In this document: positions 34,101 through 41,542 of the stretch, one piece after another
Numbering within the stretch: position 1 is the first letter of the stretch
How the letters are laid out: each line of letters starts with the position of its first letter
Source: UBA4722 sp044221135
GTDB lineage: Bacteria; Pseudomonadota; Gammaproteobacteria; DSM-16500
Direction of reading: 5' to 3'
Length of the DNA: 41,542 nt
Assembly (NCBI GenBank): GCA_044221135.1
Contig: JBGAPT010000015.1
Coordinates: 1 to 41,542, forward strand
Notes under the pieces: model-generated
The model's input: only the letters and a program-made list of their open reading frames with translations
Told to the model about the DNA's origin: nothing
Database searches by the model: none
Position numbers and translations under genes: made by a program

Positions 34101-37100
34101 AAATATTGATAACAGTGGAAATACAATAACATTTGATACGAATACAGCGAATATTATCGCATCAGGTATTTTAAGCGGTTCGGGTAGTTTAAATAAAATC
34201 AGCAGCGGCGCGCTCACTTTATCGGGTAATAATACGTATGGTGGTGGCACTACAGTCAGTGCGGGTACACTGAATGCAACGAGTCATGCAGCTGCATTCG
34301 GCACAGGGAGTGTGAGTGTGACAGCGGGTGCAACATTAAGTATCGTTAATTCCATTGGTTCAACGATTACAAATAATCTGACTTTAAATGGAGTGGGCGT
34401 GGATGGATTGGGTGTACTTGTTAATACAGGTACGAATACTTTAAGCGGTACGGTAGCATTAGGCAGTGCGACGACAATTGGTGTGACGAGTGGCAGTGAT
34501 GCGCTAACATTAAGTGGGATTGTGAGTGGTGCGAATAGTTTAACAAAATCAGGTTCAGGATCGCTGACTTTATCGGGTATTAATACTTATTCCAGTGGTA
34601 CTACAATCAGTGCAGGCACACTCAATGCAACAGGTAATGCAGCTGCACTGGGTACAGGGAGTGTGAGTGTGACAACGGGCGCAACATTAGGTATCGTTAA
34701 TTCCATTGGCTCAACGATTACAAATAATCTGACTTTAAATGGAACGGGTGTAGGCGGCAATGGTGCGCTCGTTAATACAGGCACAAACACACTCAGCGGT
34801 ACAGTGGCGTTAGGCAGTGCGACGTTAATCGGTGTGACGAGTGGTAGTGATGCCTTAACATTAAGTGGCATTGTGAGTGGTGCGAATAGTTTAACAAAAT
34901 CAGGTTCAGGATCGCTGACTTTATCGGGTATTAATACTTATTCCAGTGGCACTACAGTCAGTGCGGGCACACTCAATGCAACTGGAAATGCAGCTGCGCT
35001 GGGTACAGGGAGTGTGAGTGTAACATCCGGTGCAACATTAGGTGTTGTTAATTCTATTGGTTCTGCTATTGCGAATAACCTTACTTTAAATGGAACAGGT
35101 GTAGGTGGTAATGGTGCACTCGTTAATACAGGCACAAATACTTTAAGCGGTACAGTAGCACTAGGCAGTGCGACGTCAATCGGTGTGACGAGTGGCAGTG
35201 ATGCGTTGACATTAAGTGGGATTGTGAGTGGCGCGAATAGTTTAACAAAATCAGGTTCAGGATCGCTGACTTTATCGGGTATTAATACTTATTCTAGTGG
35301 CACTACAATCAGTGCGGGCACACTCAATGCAACAGGTAATGCAGCTGCACTGGGTACAGGGAGTGTGAGTGTTACATCCGGTGCAACATTAGGTATCGTT
35401 AATTCCATTGGCTCAACGATTACAAATAATCTGACTTTAAATGGAACGGGTGTTGGCGGGAATGGTGCGCTTGTTAATACAGGTACGAATACTTTAAGCG
35501 GTACAGTGGCATTAGGCAGTGCGACAACAGTCGGTGTAACGAGTGGCAGTGATGCGTTGACATTAAGTGGCATTGTGAGTGGTGCAAATAGCTTAACAAA
35601 ATCAGGTTCAGGATCGCTGACTTTATCGGGTATTAATACTTATTCCAGTGGCACTACAGTCAGTGCGGGTACACTCAATGCAACTGGAAATGCAGCCGCA
35701 TTAGGTACAGGGAGTGTGAGTGTTACATCCGGTGCAACATTAGGTATCGTTAATTCTATTGGTTCAACGATTACAAATAATCTGACTTTAAATGGAGTGG
35801 GTGTTAGCAGTAATGGCGCACTTATTAATACAGGCATAAATACTTTAAGCGGTACAGTAGCACTAGGCAGTGCGACGTCAATCGGTGTGACGAGTGGAAG
35901 TGATGCCTTAACATTAAGCGGCATTATGAGTGGCGCAAATAATCTCACAAAATCCGGCGCAGGATCGCTGATATTATCAGGTAGCAACACTTATTCTGGT
36001 ACTACAACAATCAGTGCAGGAACATTAAATATTTCGAACATAAGTGGATTAGGAAATACAAGTAGCACCAGTGTGACATCGGGTGCAACATTAGATATCA
36101 GTTTTAGCAATGGCTCACTGGGAAATACGAATGCCATCACATTAAATGGTACGGGTGTGAGTAACAATGGCGCTTTGAAAATCAGTGGTACAGGAAATAC
36201 ATTAAATAATGTTCTGACATTAGGAAGTAATAGCCTTCTGATTGGCGCAGCAAATACTTCACTCAATGGCTCCATATCAGGACCTCATAATCTGGAAATA
36301 AGTTTCAATAATTCTTCTATCGCTTTACCAGCGATCTCATTAACGAGTAATGGCAATTTAACAGTAGAAGCAAATGGCGCGATTACACAAAGTGATACTT
36401 TATCTGTGCAAGGCACATCCAGTTTTAATGCGGGTGGACATGCTATTACGCTAGATACGCCAACTAATAATTTAATCGGCGATGTGACATTAATGAATAG
36501 CGGTAATAATGACATAACAATTATTAATAATCATGCAACCCAATTAGCAACAGTCAATGCGGGCCGAAATTTTTCAATCACATCTGCCGGTGCTATTACA
36601 CAAACCAATGCATTGACAGCCTCTGGCACAGTCAATTTTACTGTGAATGCAGCTAATTCTGATATATTACTGACTCATTCAGGAAATAGTTTTGGATCTG
36701 GAATAGGGGTGACTGATAATGGAAATGTACGTGATCTAGAGTTAAGACATATTTCTTCAAATGGATATTTATCCACTTTGCCAGCAAATCTGCGTAATCT
36801 GAAACTTATTTTTGATAATAACAATTTAACGTTACCTGCAATCACATTAACCAATAATTTAATCGCTTCAACAGGCGGATCCATTACTCAAAGCGGGCCT
36901 TTGGTAGTCAATGGTGATGCCACTATCACAGCAGGATCCACTCAAGATGTCACTCTTACGAATAGTAATAATAATTTAAAAACAATTTCGGTGAGTAATG
37001 GAAATGATGTTGCAATCACGAATTCAAATAGCCTGATATTAGGCACTTCTACCATTAACGGCAATCTTACCGTTAATGCGAATGGAGCAATCACTCAAAC

Positions 37101-38028
37101 AGGTGCTCTTAGCGTAAATAAAATAGCAACTTTTTCTTCTGGGAGTGCTAATGATATGACTCTCACGAGTTCAAGCAATCATTTTAAAGAATTAAAAATT
37201 TCAAGCGCCAAGAATGCTTCAATTTTCAATGATGGCAATCTGGAAATAGGTTTAACAACCTTGGCAAACAATTTTAATATCACTGCGCAAGGCGCAGTGA
37301 GCCAAACAGGTTCAATCCACGCTCAAGCGCTCACCGTCACAGCTCTCAATGGAATAGTATTAAATAGTGAGAATGCAATTCAGACATTTCATGCAACAAA
37401 TGATACGGGAGATATATCATTTTTTAATAATGTTGATCCTCCGGTTATTTCAGGGATAACTCAAAATGGAAACGGAAATATTTTAATTACAAATGTAGGT
37501 GAACTCAGTATCACAGGACTCATTAGCACAATGGGTGGCAGAGTGGAGTTAAAAACATTGTCTGATAATAATTTATCTGCCACATTGACAATTAATTCAA
37601 ATATTACAACCCGGGGTGGTAACATTTACATTAATGCCGCTAATCCTGCTAATATCAATCCGGTTCTGATTGTGAATGGTATTTTGGATACGACAGGTGG
37701 TGGGATAGGCCAAGGCGTTTTAACAGTGGGTAATGCTGTAGCACTCAATGTATTAACACGCTTAGGAGCAGGCAATATTACCTTGCAGGGCCTTGAGCCA
37801 CCGGCTAATAATATATTACCCTCGTTAAAGAATATAATTAATGTCACAACGACGGAAGCATTTGCATATCTAAACAACCCACTTTATTTACAAAATCCAT
37901 TTCTTTATTTAACTATATTGAATGATCCTTGTGTTTGTAAAATGCAAGCGGATAGTCATACGGGATTACCTGTATCGAAACCTTATACTGTCTCCACTGA
38001 AAGTGATGTACTTTATAAATGCTCTTAG
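31123..38028 (+). CDS. Giant two-partner-secretion adhesin (TpsA, filamentous haemagglutinin-like)
   Basis: 2301 residues. An N-terminal extended signal peptide (MNLKWIVGSLSIKKKIRISI then FLIYSICVSSPAQA) precedes the TPS secretion domain (about 35-260) with its marks: TSPSSNTLEVNQSTARAILE, WHSFNINPNEKTHFQQP, ALNRIDPAQGVSQILGQLSA and NQAGIFFGPNAHVDVGGIIA. The body is a beta-helix of autotransporter-associated strand repeats. Five full 117-residue repeats (351 bp each, 34216-35970) are nearly identical in protein and DNA (LSGINTYSSGTT, SAGTLNATGNAAALGTGS, GSDALTLSGIVSGANSLTKS). A longer repeat of about 230 residues occurs twice before that. The region after 36000 is more degenerate. There is no C-terminal beta-barrel, so export needs a TpsB pore, which is not in the window. 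The C-terminus has DPCVCKM and ends YKCS; a terminal Cys pair may anchor it. Weak ribosome site (AACGGA). Confidence 0.93.
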   Translation: MNLKWIVGSLSIKKKIRISIFLIYSICVSSPAQANPEIDKITAGNVNMTSPSSNTLEVNQSTARAILEWHSFNINPNEKTHFQQPPGGIALNRIDPAQGVSQILGQLSATGKIILVNQAGIFFGPNAHVDVGGIIASTRDITDKNFLSDKYIFTKSSHYNGSIINYGTIKAEDYGLVSLLASNVINNGLIQARFGNVVLASGDKMTLDLYGDQLINFSIDKKISETGVDENNKNIKDGVRNTGEILADGGMILITAKAALNVVDNAINMQGILQAKSVHKKNGTIFLSGDQFNQTQVSGKMDASGYGSHQKGGDVFVSGKRIFVASSGNMDVSGDRGGGNIIIGGNKKHHKLPEADTTIIAPGSQFSANAITKGDAGKIKMLSDNLTAVYGDFNVQGGSLSGHGGEIETSGPNLDVNHIGIINAKARDIKDYGWWVIDPSNVTINNNATQNISFSSDTYTPTASGVANVVLNAGELGTRLNSANVMVVTANAVGLQNGDIIVNDAANQLQTNWGSTGTTLTLQADRNITISSNISLSGTNQGITLVAGNTVNSGGVTLNGTLNGGFALSITSGSSGAVTLGATIGATTPLNSVSITGPAGIGMNTATVSTTGAQTYNNAVTLGSTSSVTGGTLSFQGVSLGSNTLTVSTTASNSSIAGVVSGTGGLVKSGSGTLALTNGASTYTGSTTINAGTLSANVLADGGTNSSLGAATGAPATIGLGSSSAGVLLYTGGSASTNRAITIGGSGGGTIRATTDAATLTLAGNIDTGGNALTLDENTANITVSGVISGAGSLTKTGSGLLILSGVNTYSGDTTINVGTLQLGIANAISSSSDVSLADAASAIFNLNNFNDAIGSLAGGGSSGGNVSLGSGTLTTGGDDNSTSYSGVISGTGNLIKSGAGTMILGNAANTYTGSTTIHAGTLSVGTLANAGINSSLGAPTGSSAIISLGSSTAGILSYSGGSISTDRRITIGGAGGGTVRAVTNGATLTLAGNIDNSGNTITFDTNTANIIASGILSGSGSLNKISSGALTLSGNNTYGGGTTVSAGTLNATSHAAAFGTGSVSVTAGATLSIVNSIGSTITNNLTLNGVGVDGLGVLVNTGTNTLSGTVALGSATTIGVTSGSDALTLSGIVSGANSLTKSGSGSLTLSGINTYSSGTTISAGTLNATGNAAALGTGSVSVTTGATLGIVNSIGSTITNNLTLNGTGVGGNGALVNTGTNTLSGTVALGSATLIGVTSGSDALTLSGIVSGANSLTKSGSGSLTLSGINTYSSGTTVSAGTLNATGNAAALGTGSVSVTSGATLGVVNSIGSAIANNLTLNGTGVGGNGALVNTGTNTLSGTVALGSATSIGVTSGSDALTLSGIVSGANSLTKSGSGSLTLSGINTYSSGTTISAGTLNATGNAAALGTGSVSVTSGATLGIVNSIGSTITNNLTLNGTGVGGNGALVNTGTNTLSGTVALGSATTVGVTSGSDALTLSGIVSGANSLTKSGSGSLTLSGINTYSSGTTVSAGTLNATGNAAALGTGSVSVTSGATLGIVNSIGSTITNNLTLNGVGVSSNGALINTGINTLSGTVALGSATSIGVTSGSDALTLSGIMSGANNLTKSGAGSLILSGSNTYSGTTTISAGTLNISNISGLGNTSSTSVTSGATLDISFSNGSLGNTNAITLNGTGVSNNGALKISGTGNTLNNVLTLGSNSLLIGAANTSLNGSISGPHNLEISFNNSSIALPAISLTSNGNLTVEANGAITQSDTLSVQGTSSFNAGGHAITLDTPTNNLIGDVTLMNSGNNDITIINNHATQLATVNAGRNFSITSAGAITQTNALTASGTVNFTVNAANSDILLTHSGNSFGSGIGVTDNGNVRDLELRHISSNGYLSTLPANLRNLKLIFDNNNLTLPAITLTNNLIASTGGSITQSGPLVVNGDATITAGSTQDVTLTNSNNNLKTISVSNGNDVAITNSNSLILGTSTINGNLTVNANGAITQTGALSVNKIATFSSGSANDMTLTSSSNHFKELKISSAKNASIFNDGNLEIGLTTLANNFNITAQGAVSQTGSIHAQALTVTALNGIVLNSENAIQTFHATNDTGDISFFNNVDPPVISGITQNGNGNILITNVGELSITGLISTMGGRVELKTLSDNNLSATLTINSNITTRGGNIYINAANPANINPVLIVNGILDTTGGGIGQGVLTVGNAVALNVLTRLGAGNITLQGLEPPANNILPSLKNIINVTTTEAFAYLNNPLYLQNPFLYLTILNDPCVCKMQADSHTGLPVSKPYTVSTESDVLYKCS
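34216..35970 (+). repeat. 351-bp in-gene tandem repeats (5 full copies)
   Basis: The start sequence (ACTTTATCGGGTATTAATAC or variant) recurs at about 34216, 34567, 34918, 35269, 35620 and 35971, exactly 351 bases apart. The inner copies differ mainly at third codon positions, and some blocks are identical. The period is a multiple of three, so copy-number change by slippage or recombination keeps the frame and would change the adhesin length. Confidence 0.95.
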
Positions 38029-38029
38029 T

Positions 38030-38086
38030 AGGCCCCTTCCCTCTGTGGCGGTAGGGGCTGACGAAGCAGCATTCGCGTAAAAACAA
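38030..38086. repeat. Half copy of the CCCCTTCCC / TTTTTACGCG element, possibly serving as terminator
   Basis: GGCCCCTTCCCTCTGTGG then CGGTAGGGGCTGACGAAGC and CGCGTAAAAACAAAC, matching one arm of the element at 18341-18405. It starts right after the adhesin stop. The stem CCCCTTCCC-GGTAGGGG is imperfect and there is no T run directly after it, so termination here is only a possibility. Confidence 0.6.
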
Positions 38087-38095
38087 ACTTCTAAG

Positions 38096-39319
38096 CTATT
38101 TTTTCAATCTCAATTCTAACGCCGGCCAATCCGTCGATACAAATTCGCCATTCTTGAAGACAGTAATCCAAATAGTATGCATTGCAGTGTGCGTGGTTTT
38201 GCTTAAATTAATGGGTATACCGATACCAATATCCAGGTTATGCATATTTTCAAAAACATCAATAAGTCCTTCGCGTGTTAGCTTATTTTCGGCCATGGCT
38301 TTTTCCAATCCTTTGACAAAAATCCTCGCTGCTAAATAAGTATTTAAAGAAACATAAGAAGGCGGTGCATCTTCTCCATATTTTTTCAAGTCTTCGCGAT
38401 ACTCTTTTATAGCAGGTAAATTTGAATTTAATGGCGGTACAATCTGAGTTGAAATAACATATTCCTCATTTTTTTTAGCTAATCTTGCAGGATCAATCAG
38501 ACCTGATATACCAACAAAAAATGTATGAGGAAATTCTTCGCTTGCTAATTCAATAAATTTTTGATTTGAGTCTATTAGACCACCTACTATAATCACTTTG
38601 GGGGGCGTTTTCTTAGATTTATCTAATATAGTTGCTAATGCAGATTCAACATCTAATGTATTGCGCGTATAACGACCGTGAGGCAAGTCTTGCGTATTTT
38701 TATATCCCGCTGCTTTTAATACTTTGATGGCGGCATCGTAAACGGAGTCGCCATAAGGATCGTTCTGCGTGAAAAATGCAAATTCTGCGGGTTGTATTCC
38801 AATGGATAATAAACCTTTCACAACTGCCGTCACTTCTTGTGCATAAGAAGGTCGATGATTGATGACATAACGATCCGGCGGCATTTTGTATAAGCTATTA
38901 GGCCCAGACCACGCTCCGAATAATAACACTTTCTTTTCTATCGCAATGGGTAAAACCACTGCAATGACGCCTGATCCATGCAAACCCACCAGCGCTAATA
39001 CTTTATCTTTATCAATTAAATGACGAGCAAACTGTCCTGCGAGTGTGGGATCATATTGATTATTTAGTGTAATAAGATTTATTTTTCGTCCATGAATACC
39101 GCCCGCTGCATTTATTCTATCAAAATAAATTTTCATTCCCAAATTAACACCCAATCCATGTTGTGCAACAGGACCTGTTAAAGCAACAGTGGATCCAATT
39201 TTAATAGGTGATGTGTCGGATGTAGCAAGTTTTTCAGGTGTATTGGCATTTGCTAATCGAAAAAAACTAATGAATAAAATCAAAATAAAATAGGTTATAT
39301 TTTTTTTGAATTTTTCCAT
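38096..39319 (-). CDS. Periplasmic binding protein, branched-chain amino acid type (Peripla_BP_6)
   Basis: 407 residues. Signal peptide KFKKNITYFILILFISFFRL, cut after LANANT or nearby. Domain features of LivJ/LivK-type proteins: IKIGSTVALTGPVAQHGLGV (start of lobe 1), FDRINAAGGIHGRKINLIT, YDPTLAGQFARHLIDKDKVL, GSGVIAVVLPIAIEKKVLLF, then FAFFTQNDPYGDSVYDAAIK and VIIVGGLIDSNQKFIELA. It would capture a small ligand for an ABC importer or sensor. The ligand cannot be told from sequence. No permease or ATPase genes lie nearby, so it is an orphan binding protein. AGGAG lies about 10 bases before the ATG. It is convergent with the adhesin gene. Confidence 0.9.
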   Translation of the reverse strand: MEKFKKNITYFILILFISFFRLANANTPEKLATSDTSPIKIGSTVALTGPVAQHGLGVNLGMKIYFDRINAAGGIHGRKINLITLNNQYDPTLAGQFARHLIDKDKVLALVGLHGSGVIAVVLPIAIEKKVLLFGAWSGPNSLYKMPPDRYVINHRPSYAQEVTAVVKGLLSIGIQPAEFAFFTQNDPYGDSVYDAAIKVLKAAGYKNTQDLPHGRYTRNTLDVESALATILDKSKKTPPKVIIVGGLIDSNQKFIELASEEFPHTFFVGISGLIDPARLAKKNEEYVISTQIVPPLNSNLPAIKEYREDLKKYGEDAPPSYVSLNTYLAARIFVKGLEKAMAENKLTREGLIDVFENMHNLDIGIGIPINLSKTTHTAMHTIWITVFKNGEFVSTDWPALELRLKK

Positions 39320-39550
39320 GTTGTTCTTGCTCCTGACTTTACCTAGGAATGATACTACTTTTTAGTGTTAATTAAAAGGTACCTATATCTCTAAAATAGC
39401 TTTAATAGATAAAATAGCTTTAATAAATATCATCCCTGCTTTAATACATGTCATCCTTGCTTTAATACATGTCATCGTTGCTCTAATACATGTCATCCTT
39501 GCTTTTATATGTTATTTTCTCTTTTATAATGTCATCCCCGCTTTCCACTC

Positions 39551-39687
39551 TGTCATCCCCGCGCAGGCGGGGACCCATCCTGCAAATATCTCCAAACAAT
39601 AATGAGTACAATAGAAATTAAATTATCAAGAAATAAGATAGTTAAGGAGACAAGTCAAGATGGGTCCTCGCTTTCGCGGGGATGACA
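39551..39687. repeat. Palindromic element copy 13 (orientation B)
   Basis: The core has standard ends with small changes (GCGCAGGCGG; TCCTCGCTTTCGCGGGG). The left flank (39425-39550) carries about six tips with the spacer TTTAATACATGTCATCCTTG, the same spacer as in the flank at 41339-41410. There is almost no right array. Confidence 0.92.
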
Positions 39688-39830
39688 AATAGTAGCAAAT
39701 TTCGTGGAAATAACTCAAGTTACGATCACCAGAACCACCATTCACTGAATAGTTACATTTACAAAACCCTATGCTACCATAGCGATCATTTTATCTAGAG
39801 CCGGACTATTTCGAAAAAGGATATTTCATA

Positions 39831-41279
39831 GTGATCACACAGAAAAATATTTTTATTTGTCTATTAGGCATTGTCAGTCTTCATACGACAAGTTTTGGCG
39901 CAACAAGTAAATCCTCATCTTTGCCTATAAAAAAGAAAAAAATGGCCGTTACTCACATCGAAGCCAATATGAATAAACCCGTGATCACCATGCCTATTAT
40001 TGCTATGCCTATACCACGACCCGTTACCGCTTATGATCCAAAACAAATCTATGTTCCGCAAAAAATACTGTCCCCAGTGAAAATAGACGGCAATATTCGT
40101 CTATATGATTTTGATCGTCACTTTTCTCGTCATGGTACAACAGATCAAACTGCTTTTTCATTAGGCGGCAAAATTAATATGATGACAGATTTATTTTTAG
40201 ATTATTTTCGTTTAGGAGGAACAGTTTATACGGCTCAACCCCTAGGTTTAAATTCTTCTAATCCGGAAAGACAAGATGCCTCACTGCCAGCAACCGCGCT
40301 GACAACCATAGGCCAGGCATTTTTACAATATGAAAATCCGTATTTTATGGGCCGTTTAGGAGATATTTTAATTAATACACCTTGGCTCAATCCAGCAGAC
40401 ACCCGTATGATACCCGCGGCTTATCAAGCATTTTATGGCATTTTTGCACCCTGGCAGACATTCAATACACTCGAAAATAGTTTGAATTTTACTTTATTAC
40501 GTCAGGTTCGTTTCAAATCGCGTACTGCGGATAGTTTTACACAAACCAATCTTTACAACATAAACAGTTACACCGTAGCCACGACCACTATTCCTGCTTT
40601 AGCTAATAGAAGGGATATTGGAACACTGGCGGTTGGAGCGCACTACCACCATAAAACACTTCATATTCAAGCATGGGCTTACAAATTTTATGATTTTTCG
40701 AGAATATATTATGCTGACTTTAAATATGTTTTGCCTACCAATACTTTATTTAAACCTATGATCGGTGCACAGATACTCAATAATCCACCCGATGGAAATA
40801 ACATCATTGGGACTCTTCCAGGATTAGGAAGCGTAAAATCTTCAGCCTATGGTATCTTGGTAGGTAGTGAGATAGGCAATGGTCAATTGCTCTTTGGCTG
40901 GAACAACATTCCTAAAAAAACAGGCGGCTATCGTAACGGCGATATTGTTTCTCCTTATACATCAGGTTACGTGGCGGATCCACTTTATACGACTTCGATG
41001 ATAGCGGGACTCGTCGAGAAAGCCGCTGGATCTGCCAGTAAAATAACAGGTAGTTATTCTTTTTTCGAGCATCAATTGGTGCTCGCGATGACAGGTGCTC
41101 GATATTATACTCAGCCCTATTTAACCAATAGCAGTGAAATTGATTTAGATGGGATTTATACACCTGTGCCTTTATTTAAGCGAAGTGTTTCTATTCGCGG
41201 CCGTATTGGTTTTATTAATCATACAAACAATGGAAAATTAACTTATAGTCGTTTAATGTTAGAGTATAATTTTGCTTAG
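39831..41279 (+). CDS. Outer-membrane porin, OprD-like
   Basis: 482 residues starting at GTG 39831, with AAGGAT 10 bases upstream. Signal peptide FICLLGIVSLHTTSFG (cut near GA). After a Lys/Pro-rich linker of about 60 residues, the barrel begins IDGNIRLYDFDRHFSRHG, then AFSLGGKINMMTDLFLDYF and LGGTVYTAQPLGLNSSNPER. The pattern of alternating hydrophobic strands with Gly and aromatics (AFLQYENPYFMGRLGDILIN, LTYSRLMLEYNFA at the end) suits an 18-strand barrel. OprD-type porins take up small nutrients. The specific substrate is unknown. The N-terminal linker is unusual for the family. It stands alone on the plus strand. Confidence 0.78.
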   Translation: MITQKNIFICLLGIVSLHTTSFGATSKSSSLPIKKKKMAVTHIEANMNKPVITMPIIAMPIPRPVTAYDPKQIYVPQKILSPVKIDGNIRLYDFDRHFSRHGTTDQTAFSLGGKINMMTDLFLDYFRLGGTVYTAQPLGLNSSNPERQDASLPATALTTIGQAFLQYENPYFMGRLGDILINTPWLNPADTRMIPAAYQAFYGIFAPWQTFNTLENSLNFTLLRQVRFKSRTADSFTQTNLYNINSYTVATTTIPALANRRDIGTLAVGAHYHHKTLHIQAWAYKFYDFSRIYYADFKYVLPTNTLFKPMIGAQILNNPPDGNNIIGTLPGLGSVKSSAYGILVGSEIGNGQLLFGWNNIPKKTGGYRNGDIVSPYTSGYVADPLYTTSMIAGLVEKAAGSASKITGSYSFFEHQLVLAMTGARYYTQPYLTNSSEIDLDGIYTPVPLFKRSVSIRGRIGFINHTNNGKLTYSRLMLEYNFA

Positions 41280-41338
41280 GGGATTTTTATTTTAAATAAA
41301 TTTTATACCGTTTCATATTTGTTCTCTAATTGTGTTAT

Positions 41339-41410
41339 CTCAGCTTTAATACATGTCATCCCCGCTTTCCCACTATGTCATCCCTGCTCTCCTACTATGT
41401 CATCCTATGA
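41339..41410. repeat. Left flank of a further palindromic element, interrupted before its core
   Basis: Tips ACATGTCATCCCCGCTTTCC, CTATGTCATCCCTGCTCTCC and CTATGTCATCC have the periodic form seen beside element 13. After TGTCATCC the sequence leaves the element consensus (TATGACTTCACAAACGAAG) and runs into the IS30-type transposase gene. Confidence 0.8.
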
Positions 41411-41449
41411 CTTCACAAACGAAGTGCACCAGTTATACTTGGTGCCACT

Positions 41450-41542
41450 ATGGGAAAAAAATACAGACAACTCTCGCCCGAAGAGAGAAATGCGATTTCC
41501 TATCTTTGTAGAGAAGGGAAAACGAACGGGCAAATTGCAGCA
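41450..41542 (+). mobile_element. IS30-family transposase, N-terminal part (runs off the window)
   Basis: 31 codons open to the window end: MGKKYRQLSPEERNAISYLC then REGKTNGQIAA. The RQLSxEER-I start and G-T--QIA pattern of the N-terminal helix-turn-helix are typical of IS30-family transposases, which bind their terminal repeats with it. About 40 bases of upstream DNA (from about 41406) would hold the left terminal repeat (ATGACTTCACAAACGAAGTG). It lies immediately beyond the flank of a palindromic element. IS30-type elements are known for choosing palindromic targets. Confidence 0.85.

Noticed and set aside
33168..36884. Many minus-strand open frames of 60-116 codons inside the adhesin gene
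   Set aside because: They repeat every 351 bases as shadows of the plus-strand repeats, rich in Val/Pro/Leu, with no start signals.
39831..41279. The porin as the missing TpsB partner of the adhesin
   Set aside because: No POTRA domains precede the barrel, the barrel pattern is OprD-like, and a binding-protein gene on the other strand separates the two.
1..41542. tRNA or rRNA genes
   Set aside because: I scanned the intergenic gaps for cloverleaf features (GGTTCGA-type loops) and saw none; all long gaps are accounted for by repeats.

Overview
The window is AT-rich, compact, single-copy bacterial chromosome. The gene set (BioH/BioF, short HPF, FinO-domain ProQ, Fis, HU, NagZ, LysM-YkuD L,D-transpeptidase, OprD-like porin) is gammaproteobacterial. 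Very large unrecognised proteins with coiled-coil or membrane-active stretches, together with housekeeping genes in broken-up operons, suggest a host-associated member of the Legionellales (Coxiellaceae/Legionellaceae-like). That placement is an inference: there is no rRNA or other marker, and no secretion-system gene is visible.

Layout. 1-8.8 kb: a Tyr/His-rich secreted protein, a 2356-residue protein built from two diverged copies of one module, and a duplicated gene tail carrying two palindromic elements. 8.8-14.4 kb: bioF, hpf, bioH, a 3-hydroxyisobutyryl-CoA hydrolase-like gene, an L,D-transpeptidase and a ProQ-like RNA chaperone. 14.4-22.8 kb: a membrane-active unknown protein, HU, Fis, NagZ, a coiled-coil membrane protein, an FMN reductase and a GIY-YIG nuclease. 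23-30.9 kb: a 1199-residue effector-like protein with a degenerate CX5R motif, def-serA, a divergent serB-like phosphatase and a secreted protein. 31.1-41.3 kb: a giant two-partner-secretion adhesin with 351-bp repeats, a branched-chain amino-acid-type binding protein and an outer-membrane porin. The right edge enters an IS30-family transposase.

The most striking feature is a family of about 137-bp palindromic elements (13 seen, plus one arm interrupted at the right edge). Each has about 30-bp inverted ends reading TGTCATCCCCGCGAAxGCGG and onward to GGGACCCAT. They sit in nearly every large intergenic gap. Each core is flanked by arrays of 18-22 bp degenerate copies of the element tip. The left and right arrays at one locus are usually mirror images of each other but differ from those at other loci, so whole loci become 300-500 bp palindromes. 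One pair in opposite orientation brackets a GIY-YIG nuclease gene, one pair shows a flipped core inside a tandem duplication, and an IS30-type transposase gene begins just beyond another arm. Three other palindrome families (GTGCCCGCGTGCGT; CCCCTTCCC with TTTTTACGCG; CCGTCATTGCGAGC) are also present.

Functional links: serA and the divergent serB-like gene form a serine pair. bioF and bioH both serve biotin synthesis, and bioF carries a candidate BirA operator. HU, Fis and ProQ are global nucleic-acid-binding regulators. The adhesin, porin, binding protein and large unknown proteins form an envelope/host-interaction set.
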